50,243 nucleotides of DNA from a virus. Numbering within the stretch: the stretch's first letter is position 1; every line of letters starts with the position of its first letter. The translations under genes and the position numbers were made by a program. Location of the stretch: positions 1 through 50,243 of IMG/VR virus record IMGVR_UViG_3300003319_000320; one strand, given 5' to 3'. A model generated the notes under the pieces. That model had not been told where the DNA came from and did not search any database. It saw only the letters and a program-made list of their open reading frames with translations. This document shows positions 21,690 through 28,980 of the stretch, in pieces.

Positions 21690-22637
21690 CTACTCCTTCA
21701 ATTTTTTTGGTAAGAACTTCCGTGAACCGATCCTAGGAATCAGGTATTGTTGGTATAACTCTGGCTCATCTTGTGCGAGGAGCTCTTTGTTGAGCTGCTC
21801 CCCGTCACGGTCTTTTTTCCAGGTGGCCAGTATCTGTCCATTGTGCATGAGGTGGGAGGCATCTTTCATAAAGCTCTTGATTATGAGCTCTGAGGCGCTG
21901 ACCTTCTCCTCAAGCTCTTTTATTTCCTGTTTGGTCTTCATGAGGCTAGAGTGCGTCTCCACTATAAAGTCCTCCGCCTCAACTATCGTTCCGTTGTCTT
22001 TTGGATAAACCAGCTGAAAATCGCTCAACCTTTCGGGTCTTGGCAAGCGCTCCTCTTGTATGCAGTTCCAGACATAACTCGCCCGCTCGATGATGGCGTA
22101 CTCCAGCTCCACGTCAGCCGGCACCACAAAGACCTTGATTGGCGGCAATTTCCCGGTGAGTAAGAGTTTCAGCGCCTCTTCATTGATGAAGCACACTGGT
22201 ATGTGGGTTGTGCGTATGCGGGAGACCGCCATTTGAGCCTGAACCTGCCAGAGGACGCGAAGCGGTATTTCATCTCCGCCGTCTCCCCAATCACTGCGTT
22301 TGTACCAGCCCACAGTTTTGCACTCCGTGTTGATCCGTTGCTCTAGCTGAATGGCCACCTCGTCCAGGTGGGCCCCGAACCACGGGTGCTCGGGATGGAA
22401 CATAGTGTCCGGAGATCTTTCGTATGACAGGGCGGGATATTGCTGCTCGTAGGCGTCCAGCACTTTGGGCTCAATTATTTGACCCAATTGGACTTCTACC
22501 ACATCATCGAGGTCGGCTGGCTCCTTTTGTCCAAGCTTCTCCATGGCGAGTGGGACGCTGTCTCCGGAGAAGATCCTCGATACGTCGCTGGCAAATATGC
22601 CCTTCTTGCGTCTCTCACGCTGCTCTTTGGTAATCAT
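21690..22637 (-). CDS. YqaJ-like recombination exonuclease
   Basis: 315 residues with the YqaJ/lambda-exonuclease-type PD-(D/E)XK nuclease layout. It starts with GIFASDVSRIFSGD (the G-x-SD motif), followed by VVEVQLGQIIEPKVLDAYEQQY, the motif II Asp in WFGAHLDEVA and the motif III ExK in NTECKTVGW, then VLWQVQAQMAV. It would resect double-strand ends for the annealing protein encoded next. The C-terminal 90 residues contain a coiled-coil stretch (LMKTKQEIKELEEKVSASE). The ATG has no visible ribosome site and lies 8 bases after a TATAAC, so the message may be leaderless. Confidence 0.85.
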   Translation of the reverse strand: MITKEQRERRKKGIFASDVSRIFSGDSVPLAMEKLGQKEPADLDDVVEVQLGQIIEPKVLDAYEQQYPALSYERSPDTMFHPEHPWFGAHLDEVAIQLEQRINTECKTVGWYKRSDWGDGGDEIPLRVLWQVQAQMAVSRIRTTHIPVCFINEEALKLLLTGKLPPIKVFVVPADVELEYAIIERASYVWNCIQEERLPRPERLSDFQLVYPKDNGTIVEAEDFIVETHSSLMKTKQEIKELEEKVSASELIIKSFMKDASHLMHNGQILATWKKDRDGEQLNKELLAQDEPELYQQYLIPRIGSRKFLPKKLKE

Positions 22638-22680
22638 GGGGGATAGTTATAGTCACACGTACAGTGCGCGACGATTGGTC
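22638..22680 (-). promoter_or_regulatory. Possible promoter of the minus-strand array
   Basis: On the minus strand TATAAC (22646-22651) lies 8 bases before the ATG of the exonuclease gene, with TGAC just upstream that could act as an extended -10. No good TTGACA is seen 17 bases further up. The absence of a ribosome site before this ATG and the 74-base gap after the regulator gene fit a separate promoter giving a near-leaderless message for the 21 kb array. Confidence 0.3.
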
Positions 22681-22711
22681 GCTGAGAAGGCCAAGCTAAA
22701 GGAGTGGATCC

Positions 22712-22993
22712 TTACGCCGTGGCGCTCAGGTTCTCAAGGTCCAGGATGCGCTGGATGCGCTCCAAAGTCGATGAGAGCCTGGATATACCTGTTTTGCTGA
22801 TCAGAGTCTTCGCGGGCACCGCGTAGTATTCGGCCAACTTCTCCACGTGCTCGATTGGGGCTTTGGCACGGCCGCACTCATATTGGGTTAGTCTGCCGTG
22901 CGGCACTCCGGCCGCCTCTTCCACGTCTGGCTGACTTTTGCCTTGTGAAACTCTGAGGGCTCGTAGTTTCTTGGAATTGATCTCCACAGTCAC
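22712..22993 (-). CDS. Cro/CI (XRE) family regulator
   Basis: 93 residues with an XRE helix-turn-helix at residues 8-63 (LRALRVSQGKSQPDVEEAAGVPHGRLTQYECG) and a short C-terminal helix that may dimerise. It faces the divergent region 22994-23224, and a regulator at such a point usually controls both directions. It starts with GTG and lacks a ribosome site, as in leaderless lambda cI from PRM. The inverted repeat at 23098-23119 is a possible operator. No integrase is present, so this is not evidence for lysogeny. Confidence 0.8.
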   Translation of the reverse strand: MTVEINSKKLRALRVSQGKSQPDVEEAAGVPHGRLTQYECGRAKAPIEHVEKLAEYYAVPAKTLISKTGISRLSSTLERIQRILDLENLSATA

Positions 22994-23224
22994 GGGGTGA
23001 ACTTTACATCGCTGGAAAACAAAAGTAAACCTTTTTCCGTGCGCCTCTGTGTTTTATGAACAGGTCCGTGGAGACTTTTACAAATGACACGTAAGACGTA
23101 AAATCAAAAACAATTTTACTTTTTTTTGACCAGGTGATATGGTGGTTGAGGTTGAAAACCATGGGGCACCGGCTGGCCATGAGCGAGTCAGTGGTCCATG
23201 GTCCAAGTGAAAGGACAAAAGACA
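22994..23224. promoter_or_regulatory. Divergent regulatory region
   Basis: 231 bases without a credible gene, between the minus-strand regulator and the plus-strand GHKL gene. It is visibly richer in A/T than its surroundings from about 23020 to 23130 and contains the inverted repeat GTAAAAT-n8-ATTTTAC followed by eight T and TTGACC (23125-23130). TTGACC could be a -35 box for the plus strand, but no matching TATAAT is seen 17 bases on. AAAGGA lies 9 bases before the ATG at 23225. It is also a candidate origin because of its composition and position between divergent replication operons. Confidence 0.5.
23098..23119 (+). repeat. Inverted-repeat element, copy 1
   Basis: GTAAAAT (23098-23104) and ATTTTAC (23113-23119) pair perfectly around the 8-base centre CAAAAACA. 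A run of T and TTGA follows. The 20-base core is identical but for one base to copy 2 at 27910-27929. Here it lies in a divergent promoter region, so an operator or promoter element is more likely than a terminator. Confidence 0.7.
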
Positions 23225-24694
23225 ATGGCCAACCGCGACTGGGTCAAAGTGGACCTGGACGGACTTGAGAAGACACTCTCCAGACGAGGCAAATCAATCA
23301 TTCTTGGCGAGCTGGTGCGAAACGCGTGGGACGAGGACGGCGTCACCGTAGTCACCGTAGACACCCTCAAACTCGCTGGCACTCCAAAGGCACAAATCCG
23401 GGTCATCGACAACGCACCTCAAGGTTTTCAGAATCTGGACCAGACATTCACCATGTTCGCCGAGTCCTATAAGAAAGGTGACCCGCTCAAGGCGGGGAGG
23501 TTCAACGTTGGCGACAAACTGGTGCTCGCTTTTTGTGAGGAGGCGACAATCGTGTCCACCACAGGAGGCGTGGAGTTCACGGCTGAGGGGAGGAAACGAC
23601 TGCGTCGCAGTCGCAAGTTCGGCACCGACGTCGACGTGCTTGTGCGCATGAACAGGGAAGAATACGACGAGCTACTCGCTTACGCAAAGCGCCTGATTGT
23701 GCCAAACGGAATTCGATACTTGCTCAATGGCGAGCCAGTGCTGCAGCCGACGCTCGTAGCTGAGCTCCCAGGAAAGCTGACAACAGAGATCAGCGATGCG
23801 TCAGGGGTGCTCAAACGGGTACTCAGAGACACCGACGTTCGAGTATACGAACCACTTCCGGGAGACACTCCCGCCCTGTATGAGCTCGGTATACCAGTCA
23901 TGGAGCTCGATGGCAAGTACCACGTTGACGTGCAGCAGAAAGTGCCACTTACGTTGGAACGAGACGCGGTCCCTCCGAGCTTCCTGCGCCAGGTCAACAC
24001 TCTGTTGGTGAATGAACTATTTGAAAAGCTCACACCTGAGGACGCCGCCGCCGACTGGGTGCGCACGGCCACGGGCTCAAAAGACATCCGAGTTGACGCG
24101 TTTGAGCAGGTGATGAAACTGCGCTTTGGGGACAAGCGAGTGGCGTACGATCTGAGTGATTCAGAGGCGAATAAGATCGCCGTGTCAGAGGGCTACACCG
24201 TGGTGCACGGAGGCTCGCTCTCCAAAGAGGAATGGAAAGTTGCTAGAGCGGAAGGTATCATCCGCCCAGCCGGACAGGTGACGCCCAGCCCCAAGGCTTT
24301 TCATCCTGGTGGCAAGCCTCTCAAGGTCATACCTCCGGACAACTGGACCCACGACATGAACCGCCTGGCGGTGTTCGCCACCAAGCTCGCTGAGAGGTTG
24401 CTGAACGGCAAGTTGATAACTGTGACCATGGTGAATGATCCCGCCTGGGGACACGCTGGAGCTTATGGTCCAAAGGGAATCTTGTACATCAACCTGCCCC
24501 GAGTCGGCGGACACACCTGGTACAAGTCTGGGCCGAGTGTGGAGCAGATGGAGTTTCTTTTTCACGAGTTCGCTCATGAGACCGTGAGTGACCATCTGAG
24601 CCGACAGTTCGCAGATGAGGTAGCCAGGCTGGGAGCGTCCACCGTTCTTCTGGTGATGGAGAACTATGACTTGTTTGAAAGGTGGGGAGAATGA
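23225..24694 (+). CDS. GHKL (Bergerat-fold) ATPase with C-terminal HEXXH motif
   Basis: 489 residues from the ATG at 23225, chosen for AAAGGA 9 bases upstream (an ATG at 23198 has no site). The N-terminus shows the Bergerat ATP-binding motifs: N box ELVRNAWDE (Asn33), G1 DNAPQGF (Asp62) and G2 GRFNVGDKL (Gly91-Gly96), as in Hsp90, MutL, gyrase B and MORC proteins. A central region of about 250 residues is not recognised. The C-terminus has FHEFAHET, an HEXXH zinc-metallopeptidase motif at residues 447-451, with His457 as a possible third ligand. It heads the plus-strand operon. I know of no described system with this fusion. Confidence 0.75.
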   Translation: MANRDWVKVDLDGLEKTLSRRGKSIILGELVRNAWDEDGVTVVTVDTLKLAGTPKAQIRVIDNAPQGFQNLDQTFTMFAESYKKGDPLKAGRFNVGDKLVLAFCEEATIVSTTGGVEFTAEGRKRLRRSRKFGTDVDVLVRMNREEYDELLAYAKRLIVPNGIRYLLNGEPVLQPTLVAELPGKLTTEISDASGVLKRVLRDTDVRVYEPLPGDTPALYELGIPVMELDGKYHVDVQQKVPLTLERDAVPPSFLRQVNTLLVNELFEKLTPEDAAADWVRTATGSKDIRVDAFEQVMKLRFGDKRVAYDLSDSEANKIAVSEGYTVVHGGSLSKEEWKVARAEGIIRPAGQVTPSPKAFHPGGKPLKVIPPDNWTHDMNRLAVFATKLAERLLNGKLITVTMVNDPAWGHAGAYGPKGILYINLPRVGGHTWYKSGPSVEQMEFLFHEFAHETVSDHLSRQFADEVARLGASTVLLVMENYDLFERWGE

Positions 24695-25038
24695 AGCACA
24701 CGCACACAGTGTTCAAACCCATGGCCATGATCGTGTTTACCGACGTGGAGATCAAAACTCTGCTGAAGTGTTCCGCGGCACACTACGACTATGAGTGCAA
24801 AGCGGCCGGCCAAGAGGGCGGGTTTTTATACGGAATCAACAACCGTCAGAGCATGGGCACCGACACCGCTCACGAGTTGAGTCCCCACCAGATCGACACT
24901 TTGTTAAAGATCATGGAAGTCTATGGGCACGTATTAAGGCCAGAGGAGTCTGGACCCTGGCTGACGCTGACTTCCGGGTTGACTGGCGCCTTCAAGGCCC
25001 TGAACGAGGTTGCATTGCTTAGATTGGACACGGAGTGA
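24691..25038 (+). CDS. Hypothetical protein, 115 aa
   Basis: Starts at an ATG that overlaps the GHKL stop (ATGA) and follows GGTGGGGAGA. A soluble protein with a motif-free alpha/beta look. The middle (LSPHQIDTLLKIMEVYGHV) is helical, and there are two cysteines in the first third (KCSAAHYDYECKAAG). The tight coupling suggests it serves the GHKL ATPase. Nothing is recognised. Confidence 0.6.
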   Translation: MKHTHTVFKPMAMIVFTDVEIKTLLKCSAAHYDYECKAAGQEGGFLYGINNRQSMGTDTAHELSPHQIDTLLKIMEVYGHVLRPEESGPWLTLTSGLTGAFKALNEVALLRLDTE

Positions 25039-25041
25039 CGA

Positions 25042-26793
25042 ATGAACTTAAAACCCACGGTTAAACTTATCAAGGAACTCATCAAGGACTTAAAGAGCAC
25101 AAACCCCTTTCTCACCGCCGCCATCAAGTACTCCAGCGACGACCGAAAAGTTGAGATCGACTTGGACGATCTCACCCTGGAAGAGGTGGAAGCCTTTCGA
25201 GTAGTGTGTGAACGCTACAAGAAAACCAACAAACACGCGAAGGATTTGGAGTTTTACATCAGGCAGTATCAAACGTTGCGCAAAGATCCCACCGGACGAA
25301 CAGTGGGAAAATTACTAGACGTTCCGATTGCCGTCAAAGGATTCATGAAGGACCTCCCCAACAAATGGGTGTTCATGGAGAACAAAGACGACAACTGCGC
25401 ACTCCCCTGGTTCGTGGAAGACGTGGAGTATCACCCGCCTTACAAGCGAATTCCGGCCTACGTGACCATTGAGCTGAAGGCCTTCAAGCGTGGCAAGGTC
25501 GTGTCCCGCAACGTGCACCTCCACCGCAGTGACATGGGAAGAAAGATCGATGAAATCCTGCTGTTACAGGGCCTTTACATGGAAGACCCGGCAGCAGTGG
25601 AAGAGCATCAGAAACAGGTCACTCAGTTCAAACTGACAATCAACAATTTAGGGGCTCTCTACATGGCGGGGGGAGTGGCGTATAGCTTTAATGAAGACCG
25701 TGACAGTTGGCGCGGGCCCACAATGCTCCAAATGATTCGCGATGGGCGTCAAACCAAGGTCATCATTGACGACAATCCGGAGAACGACAGCGACAAGGCG
25801 GAGCGATCAACCAAGTCAGAAGATGACACAGCCGACATGGCCTTTTGGACCAGCGCTGAGGAGCGTCAAGAGCTGAAGAACAGTGAAGATGACGACATCG
25901 GACGAGAAGAGGTGGTGGTGAGCCCCCCGTCGATACCGTTGCATCCATACGTTCGCTGCTTTGACATGGACAAGCACTTGTTTGTGGAGACCCACATCTC
26001 CAACCTAACAGAATACAAGTACGATCCAACCCTGATTGAGAAATTGGTGCTTCCCAGCGAAACTAAGAGCCTCATCAGCATACTGATGGAAGGAAGCCAA
26101 TTCCAGTTGGAGGACGTGATTCAGGGCAAAATGCCAGGCATCATCGTCATTGCCACTGGAGAACCTGGCACTGGAAAGACACTTACCGCGGAGGTGTTCT
26201 CAGAGGTGATAGAGCGCCCTCTTTACGTGGTTCAGTGCTCTCAACTAGGGATTGACGTAGACACGGTGGAAAAGCGCCTTCGGGTAGTGATGAGACGAGC
26301 CCAGCGCTGGAACGCTCTACTACTGCTCGATGAGGCGGACGTTTACATCCATGAGCGAGGGGACGACATGGAACAGAATGCCGTGATCGGCATTTTCCTC
26401 CGAGTGCTCGAGTACTATCGGGGAGTGCTCTTCATGACCAGCAATCGCGGTGACATCATCGACGACGCCATCATGTCGCGGGCAACGGCCTGGATCAAAT
26501 ACGTTCGTCCGGAGACTACGGATGAGGTGCGCCAACTGTTTCAGATATTATCCGAGCAGTTTCAGGTGAAGTTCAAAAGCGCCAAAGTGATTGAGGCTAT
26601 GATCGGAGAATACCCACGCCTCTCTGGGAGAGAGATCAGGAATGTGCTCAAATTGGTTCGTTTACTGTCGCTGAAAGAAAAGAAGCCAGTTGACGAGGCA
26701 ATGCTGCTTCACGCTGCCAGCTTCCAGGACCTCAGCGGAGCCGGTCAGCGACCGGCGCTTGAAGTACTCAGCAAGGAAAGGGCGGCCAAATGA
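25042..26793 (+). CDS. AAA+ ATPase with novel N-terminal region
   Basis: 583 residues. The AAA+ module covers about residues 345-540: Walker A GEPGTGKT (about 373-380), Walker B LLLLDEAD (about 427-434), sensor-1 FMTSNR and a downstream AIMSRA that may hold the Arg finger. It most resembles FtsH/p97-type AAA domains. Residues 1-230 are an unrecognised alpha/beta region and residues 235-295 an acidic linker. The C-terminal 60 residues look like the AAA lid (PRLSGREIRNVLKLVRLL). It could remodel a replication or host protein complex, and its co-expression with the GHKL protein hints at a joint machine. Confidence 0.8.
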   Translation: MNLKPTVKLIKELIKDLKSTNPFLTAAIKYSSDDRKVEIDLDDLTLEEVEAFRVVCERYKKTNKHAKDLEFYIRQYQTLRKDPTGRTVGKLLDVPIAVKGFMKDLPNKWVFMENKDDNCALPWFVEDVEYHPPYKRIPAYVTIELKAFKRGKVVSRNVHLHRSDMGRKIDEILLLQGLYMEDPAAVEEHQKQVTQFKLTINNLGALYMAGGVAYSFNEDRDSWRGPTMLQMIRDGRQTKVIIDDNPENDSDKAERSTKSEDDTADMAFWTSAEERQELKNSEDDDIGREEVVVSPPSIPLHPYVRCFDMDKHLFVETHISNLTEYKYDPTLIEKLVLPSETKSLISILMEGSQFQLEDVIQGKMPGIIVIATGEPGTGKTLTAEVFSEVIERPLYVVQCSQLGIDVDTVEKRLRVVMRRAQRWNALLLLDEADVYIHERGDDMEQNAVIGIFLRVLEYYRGVLFMTSNRGDIIDDAIMSRATAWIKYVRPETTDEVRQLFQILSEQFQVKFKSAKVIEAMIGEYPRLSGREIRNVLKLVRLLSLKEKKPVDEAMLLHAASFQDLSGAGQRPALEVLSKERAAK

Positions 26794-27122
26794 GAGTGGG
26801 AGAGGATGCGCACATACCGGAGGTGGTCATTGAAGGTCGAGAGCGCCTGTGGGGCTGGTTCGGACTGGACCGCGCATCGTTTCTCACCTTGCCACGCGTG
26901 CTCATGCACGAGATGCCAGATGAGTGGCAAAAAAAGATGGCGGCGCTGTTGGAGGAATACGACGAGGTGTTCAACAATCAGCCGAACATAGGATCTAAGG
27001 TGTTTATCACTGACCTCAATGGGAGGCTGATCAAGACGCCTTCCTGGCTGCTGAACTACAGGCATCCAAACAAAGAGTTGATCGAGAGTTTCAAACGACC
27101 AGTAGAAAGGAAGACAGACTAA
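26790..27122 (+). CDS. Hypothetical protein, 110 aa
   Basis: ATGA-coupled to the AAA+ gene. The protein has a short strand-like start and a helix MPDEWQKKMAALLEEYDEVFNN, then VFITDLNGRLIKTPSWLLNYRHP. No domain is recognised. Its stop codon overlaps the next ATG (TAATG), so it is inside a tightly spaced operon and is probably made together with the ATPase. Confidence 0.6.
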   Translation: MRVGEDAHIPEVVIEGRERLWGWFGLDRASFLTLPRVLMHEMPDEWQKKMAALLEEYDEVFNNQPNIGSKVFITDLNGRLIKTPSWLLNYRHPNKELIESFKRPVERKTD

Positions 27123-27601
27123 TGGCTTTGAGCAACGGACAGGACACGGTGGAATCAACACCCGAGGTCATCAGCGCCCTGAGCGCGAATGAGGGTAAGA
27201 ACTGGCTCACTATGGGTGACGCCATGAACGCGGCTGGTGTATCCTCCTCCACCATTCACAACTGGATAACGCGTAAGCAAGTGGTGTCCAAAAAAGTGCG
27301 GGACAACAGTCGCGCTGGGTTCCACTACGAGGTAACCGAGGAAAGCCTCATGAAAAGAAAGGCAACAAAGAACACTCGAGGGCGCCGCAAAACCGCCACG
27401 AAACAGCACTCCCAAGGAAAAAGGAAAGGACAACAGACACATGAAGACCAAAACCAAAAAGACACCGGAATCGACCCCGTCTCCTACCTCTACGGCCACT
27501 GCGAGACTTTCATCAGCATCTACGCGAGAGGCATTGGCGTATCTGAGGCCGCTCTTGCCCGCGGGGTTGCTCAGCGCCTTCTCGCTTCGACGGGCGGGTA
27601 A
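27122..27601 (+). CDS. Helix-turn-helix protein
   Basis: 159 residues. A MerR/excisionase-like helix-turn-helix lies at residues 28-75 (WLTMGDAMNAAGVSSSTIHNWITRKQVVSKKV). A long basic low-complexity segment (residues 80-118, many K, R, Q, T) follows, then a helical C-terminus (FISIYARGIGVSEAALARGVAQRLL). It probably binds DNA, as a regulator or architectural factor. The last 161 bases overlap another reading frame starting at 27441. Confidence 0.65.
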   Translation: MALSNGQDTVESTPEVISALSANEGKNWLTMGDAMNAAGVSSSTIHNWITRKQVVSKKVRDNSRAGFHYEVTEESLMKRKATKNTRGRRKTATKQHSQGKRKGQQTHEDQNQKDTGIDPVSYLYGHCETFISIYARGIGVSEAALARGVAQRLLASTGG

Positions 27602-27737
27602 GTACTTCGGGCTCTCCATCATTTGCCCCACCTGTTTGGCCAAGCCTCCGCACGAGATCAAATATGGGTCGCAGCGTTGGCGTTGGTTGAGCGTACACAT
27701 GACGCTCCACACCAAGAACGGGCAGCCGTCTAAATGA
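27441..27737 (+). CDS. Hypothetical protein with a CxxC segment (start uncertain)
   Basis: Read from ATG 27441 (GGAAAGGA 10 bases upstream) it has 98 residues. The first half is Ser/Thr/Ala-rich and lies within the preceding gene in another frame. The second half (YFGLSIICPTCLAKPPHEI and a basic WRWLSVHMTLHTK) is unshared and looks like real protein, with one C-x2-C and two His that could bind zinc. Its stop overlaps the next ATG as ATGA. A later non-ATG start or a frameshift from the upstream gene remains possible. Confidence 0.45.
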   Translation: MKTKTKKTPESTPSPTSTATARLSSASTREALAYLRPLLPAGLLSAFSLRRAGKYFGLSIICPTCLAKPPHEIKYGSQRWRWLSVHMTLHTKNGQPSK

Positions 27738-27970
27738 TCGCCGCAACCACCATCGGAGGCGTGTTACGCGTGGAAGCGGAGATGCGCATACCCAATGCCA
27801 AGGGCGGGGTGTGGGACCCCGCCAGGATCGCCAAACTTGTTCAATTGATTCAGGATGTGGTGAACGCGGCGGAGATGGTGGATGAAGCCGATGCAGCAGT
27901 GGCCTCAAATAAAATCAAAAACCATTTTATTTTTGAGCGCCCTCGTGATAAAGTTGGAGTAACAAAATGA
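27734..27970 (+). CDS. Hypothetical protein, 78 aa
   Basis: ATGA-coupled at both ends. It has a strand-like start (IGGVLRVEAEMRIP) and a helix RIAKLVQLIQDVVNAAEMVDEADAA. The C-terminal codons run through the second copy of the inverted-repeat element (27907-27932), giving the odd IKNHFIF segment. No family is recognised. Confidence 0.5.
   Translation: MIAATTIGGVLRVEAEMRIPNAKGGVWDPARIAKLVQLIQDVVNAAEMVDEADAAVASNKIKNHFIFERPRDKVGVTK
27907..27932 (+). repeat. Inverted-repeat element, copy 2
   Basis: AAATAAAAT (27907-27915) pairs with ATTTTATTT (27924-27932) across CAAAAACC. The 20-base core differs by one base from copy 1 at 23099-23118, with the same orientation and a T-rich right flank leading to TTGA. 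It lies inside the end of a small gene, 35 bases before the ATG of the membrane-anchored protein at 27967, so it could mark an internal promoter or operator. Confidence 0.7.
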
Positions 27971-28359
27971 AGCGATTACACCTCTATATACTGTTGAGTG
28001 CGCTGTGCGTAATGGCCCTGATTGCCTACATCGCAGCCAACGCCAACAGCGCTGATGTGACCATTGAGGTGGCTGGCCCACCGGCCGTTCACGAGGCGCC
28101 ACAGACGCCAGTATCCAGCCCTCCTCAAGACGTGTTCATCTGGTTCAATCACGAGGCGCAGGCCGCTTATCTCAGCGACAAGCAGTGGTCCTCCATGGTG
28201 GAGTTGGTATTTTTCTTCGGCCCGGAAGGGCACTCCAAGGACACTGGCGCCATCGCCAAGTGCACGCTGAGCAGGGAGTACGTGGACAGCTACATCTCCA
28301 AAAGCTACCTCGGTGAGCTGAGGGTCCCCCGGTCCAAGTGCAGGGAGGTTCATCCGTGA
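27967..28359 (+). CDS. Small membrane-anchored or secreted protein
   Basis: 130 residues with a basic start (MKRLH) and one hydrophobic segment (LYILLSALCVMALIAYIA, residues 6-23), which is either an uncleaved anchor or a signal peptide ending near Ala-Asn-Ala. A Pro-rich linker follows, then a small outside domain with two Cys (CTLS and SKCREV). It would face the periplasm or cell exterior, so exclusion of other phages or a surface role is conceivable. No homologue is recognised. Confidence 0.6.
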   Translation: MKRLHLYILLSALCVMALIAYIAANANSADVTIEVAGPPAVHEAPQTPVSSPPQDVFIWFNHEAQAAYLSDKQWSSMVELVFFFGPEGHSKDTGAIAKCTLSREYVDSYISKSYLGELRVPRSKCREVHP

Positions 28360-28862
28360 AGTTTTATACGGGGGTGGGATCCCGGGAAACCCCAGAAGCT
28401 GTGCTTCAGATCATGGAGCGTATCGGCGCCGCCATGGCTCGAAAGGGCTGGACGCTCAGGTCCGGCGCGGCCGACGGGGCTGACGCAGCCTTCGAGCGTG
28501 GATGTGACTCGGTGGACTCTCAACTCAAGGAGATATTTCTTCCCTGGAAGAATTTCAACAATCACCCTTCCCCACTGTACGAGGTGCGGGACAAGGCTCT
28601 GTTGGAAAGGGCGGAGTTGATCATCTCCGTAATACATCCGCGCTGGAAGTTTCTCACTTTTGGCGCCAAGAAGCTGCACACCAGAAACGTGTTTCAGGTG
28701 CTCGGACAAGATCTTGAAGAACCATCTGAGGTGGTGTTTTGTTGGACCAAAAACGGTAAGGCTGTGGGTGGAACCGCAACCGCCATCAACCTGGCTGGAC
28801 AACGCGACATATCAGTTATCAACTTGGCCACCATGGAGGTCCCCGAGATGTATTTGATTTGA
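28356..28862 (+). CDS. SLOG-superfamily (DprA/LOG-like) nucleotide-binding protein
   Basis: 169 residues from GTG 28356: it overlaps the previous stop as GTGA and has GGGAGG 7 bases upstream. The pattern FYTGVGSRETP, then GWTLRSGAADGADAAFERG is the SLOG nucleotide-binding signature. Later segments (RAELIISVIHPRW; VVFCWTKNGKAVGGTATAINLA) complete the Rossmann-like fold. SLOG proteins sense or cleave nucleotides such as ADP-ribose derivatives, or handle DNA as in DprA. The role in the phage is not known. Confidence 0.75.
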   Translation: MKFYTGVGSRETPEAVLQIMERIGAAMARKGWTLRSGAADGADAAFERGCDSVDSQLKEIFLPWKNFNNHPSPLYEVRDKALLERAELIISVIHPRWKFLTFGAKKLHTRNVFQVLGQDLEEPSEVVFCWTKNGKAVGGTATAINLAGQRDISVINLATMEVPEMYLI

Positions 28863-28873
28863 GTTTGACGAAA

Positions 28874-28919
28874 TGGTCTCTACGGTGTCAGCGCCTAGTC
28901 AGCGTCCTTCTGGAGACCA
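28874..28919 (+). other. Stem-loop A upstream of the 1091-aa gene
   Basis: TGGTCTC (28874-28880) pairs with GAGACCA (28913-28919). The loop contains two direct GTCAGCG copies (28887 and 28899). It lies in the 118-base gap 28863-28980, directly before a second, stronger hairpin. Confidence 0.5.
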
Positions 28920-28930
28920 GTAAACGAAGA

Positions 28931-28966
28931 TCCCGGTGCTGTTATTAGTGACACCGAGCACCGGGA
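28931..28966 (+). promoter_or_regulatory. Stem-loop B upstream of the 1091-aa gene
   Basis: A perfect 10-bp stem, TCCCGGTGCT with AGCACCGGGA, and a 16-base loop. It ends 14 bases before the ATG at 28981 and is followed by AAATTGAAAGG, not a U-tract. It could stall ribosomes, protect the message or end upstream transcription. Its presence argues against the in-frame GTG at 28936, which is inside the stem. Confidence 0.55.
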
Positions 28967-28980
28967 AATTGAAAGGCAAA

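Noticed and set aside
23098-23130. Inverted repeat followed by eight T as a rho-independent terminator
   Set aside because: The stem is all A/T apart from one outer pair and no plus-strand gene ends upstream of it; its repetition elsewhere fits a protein-binding site better.
22712-23224. Temperate-phage immunity region
   Set aside because: A Cro/CI-type gene faces a divergent region, but there is no integrase, excisionase pair or attachment site in the window, so lysogeny cannot be claimed.
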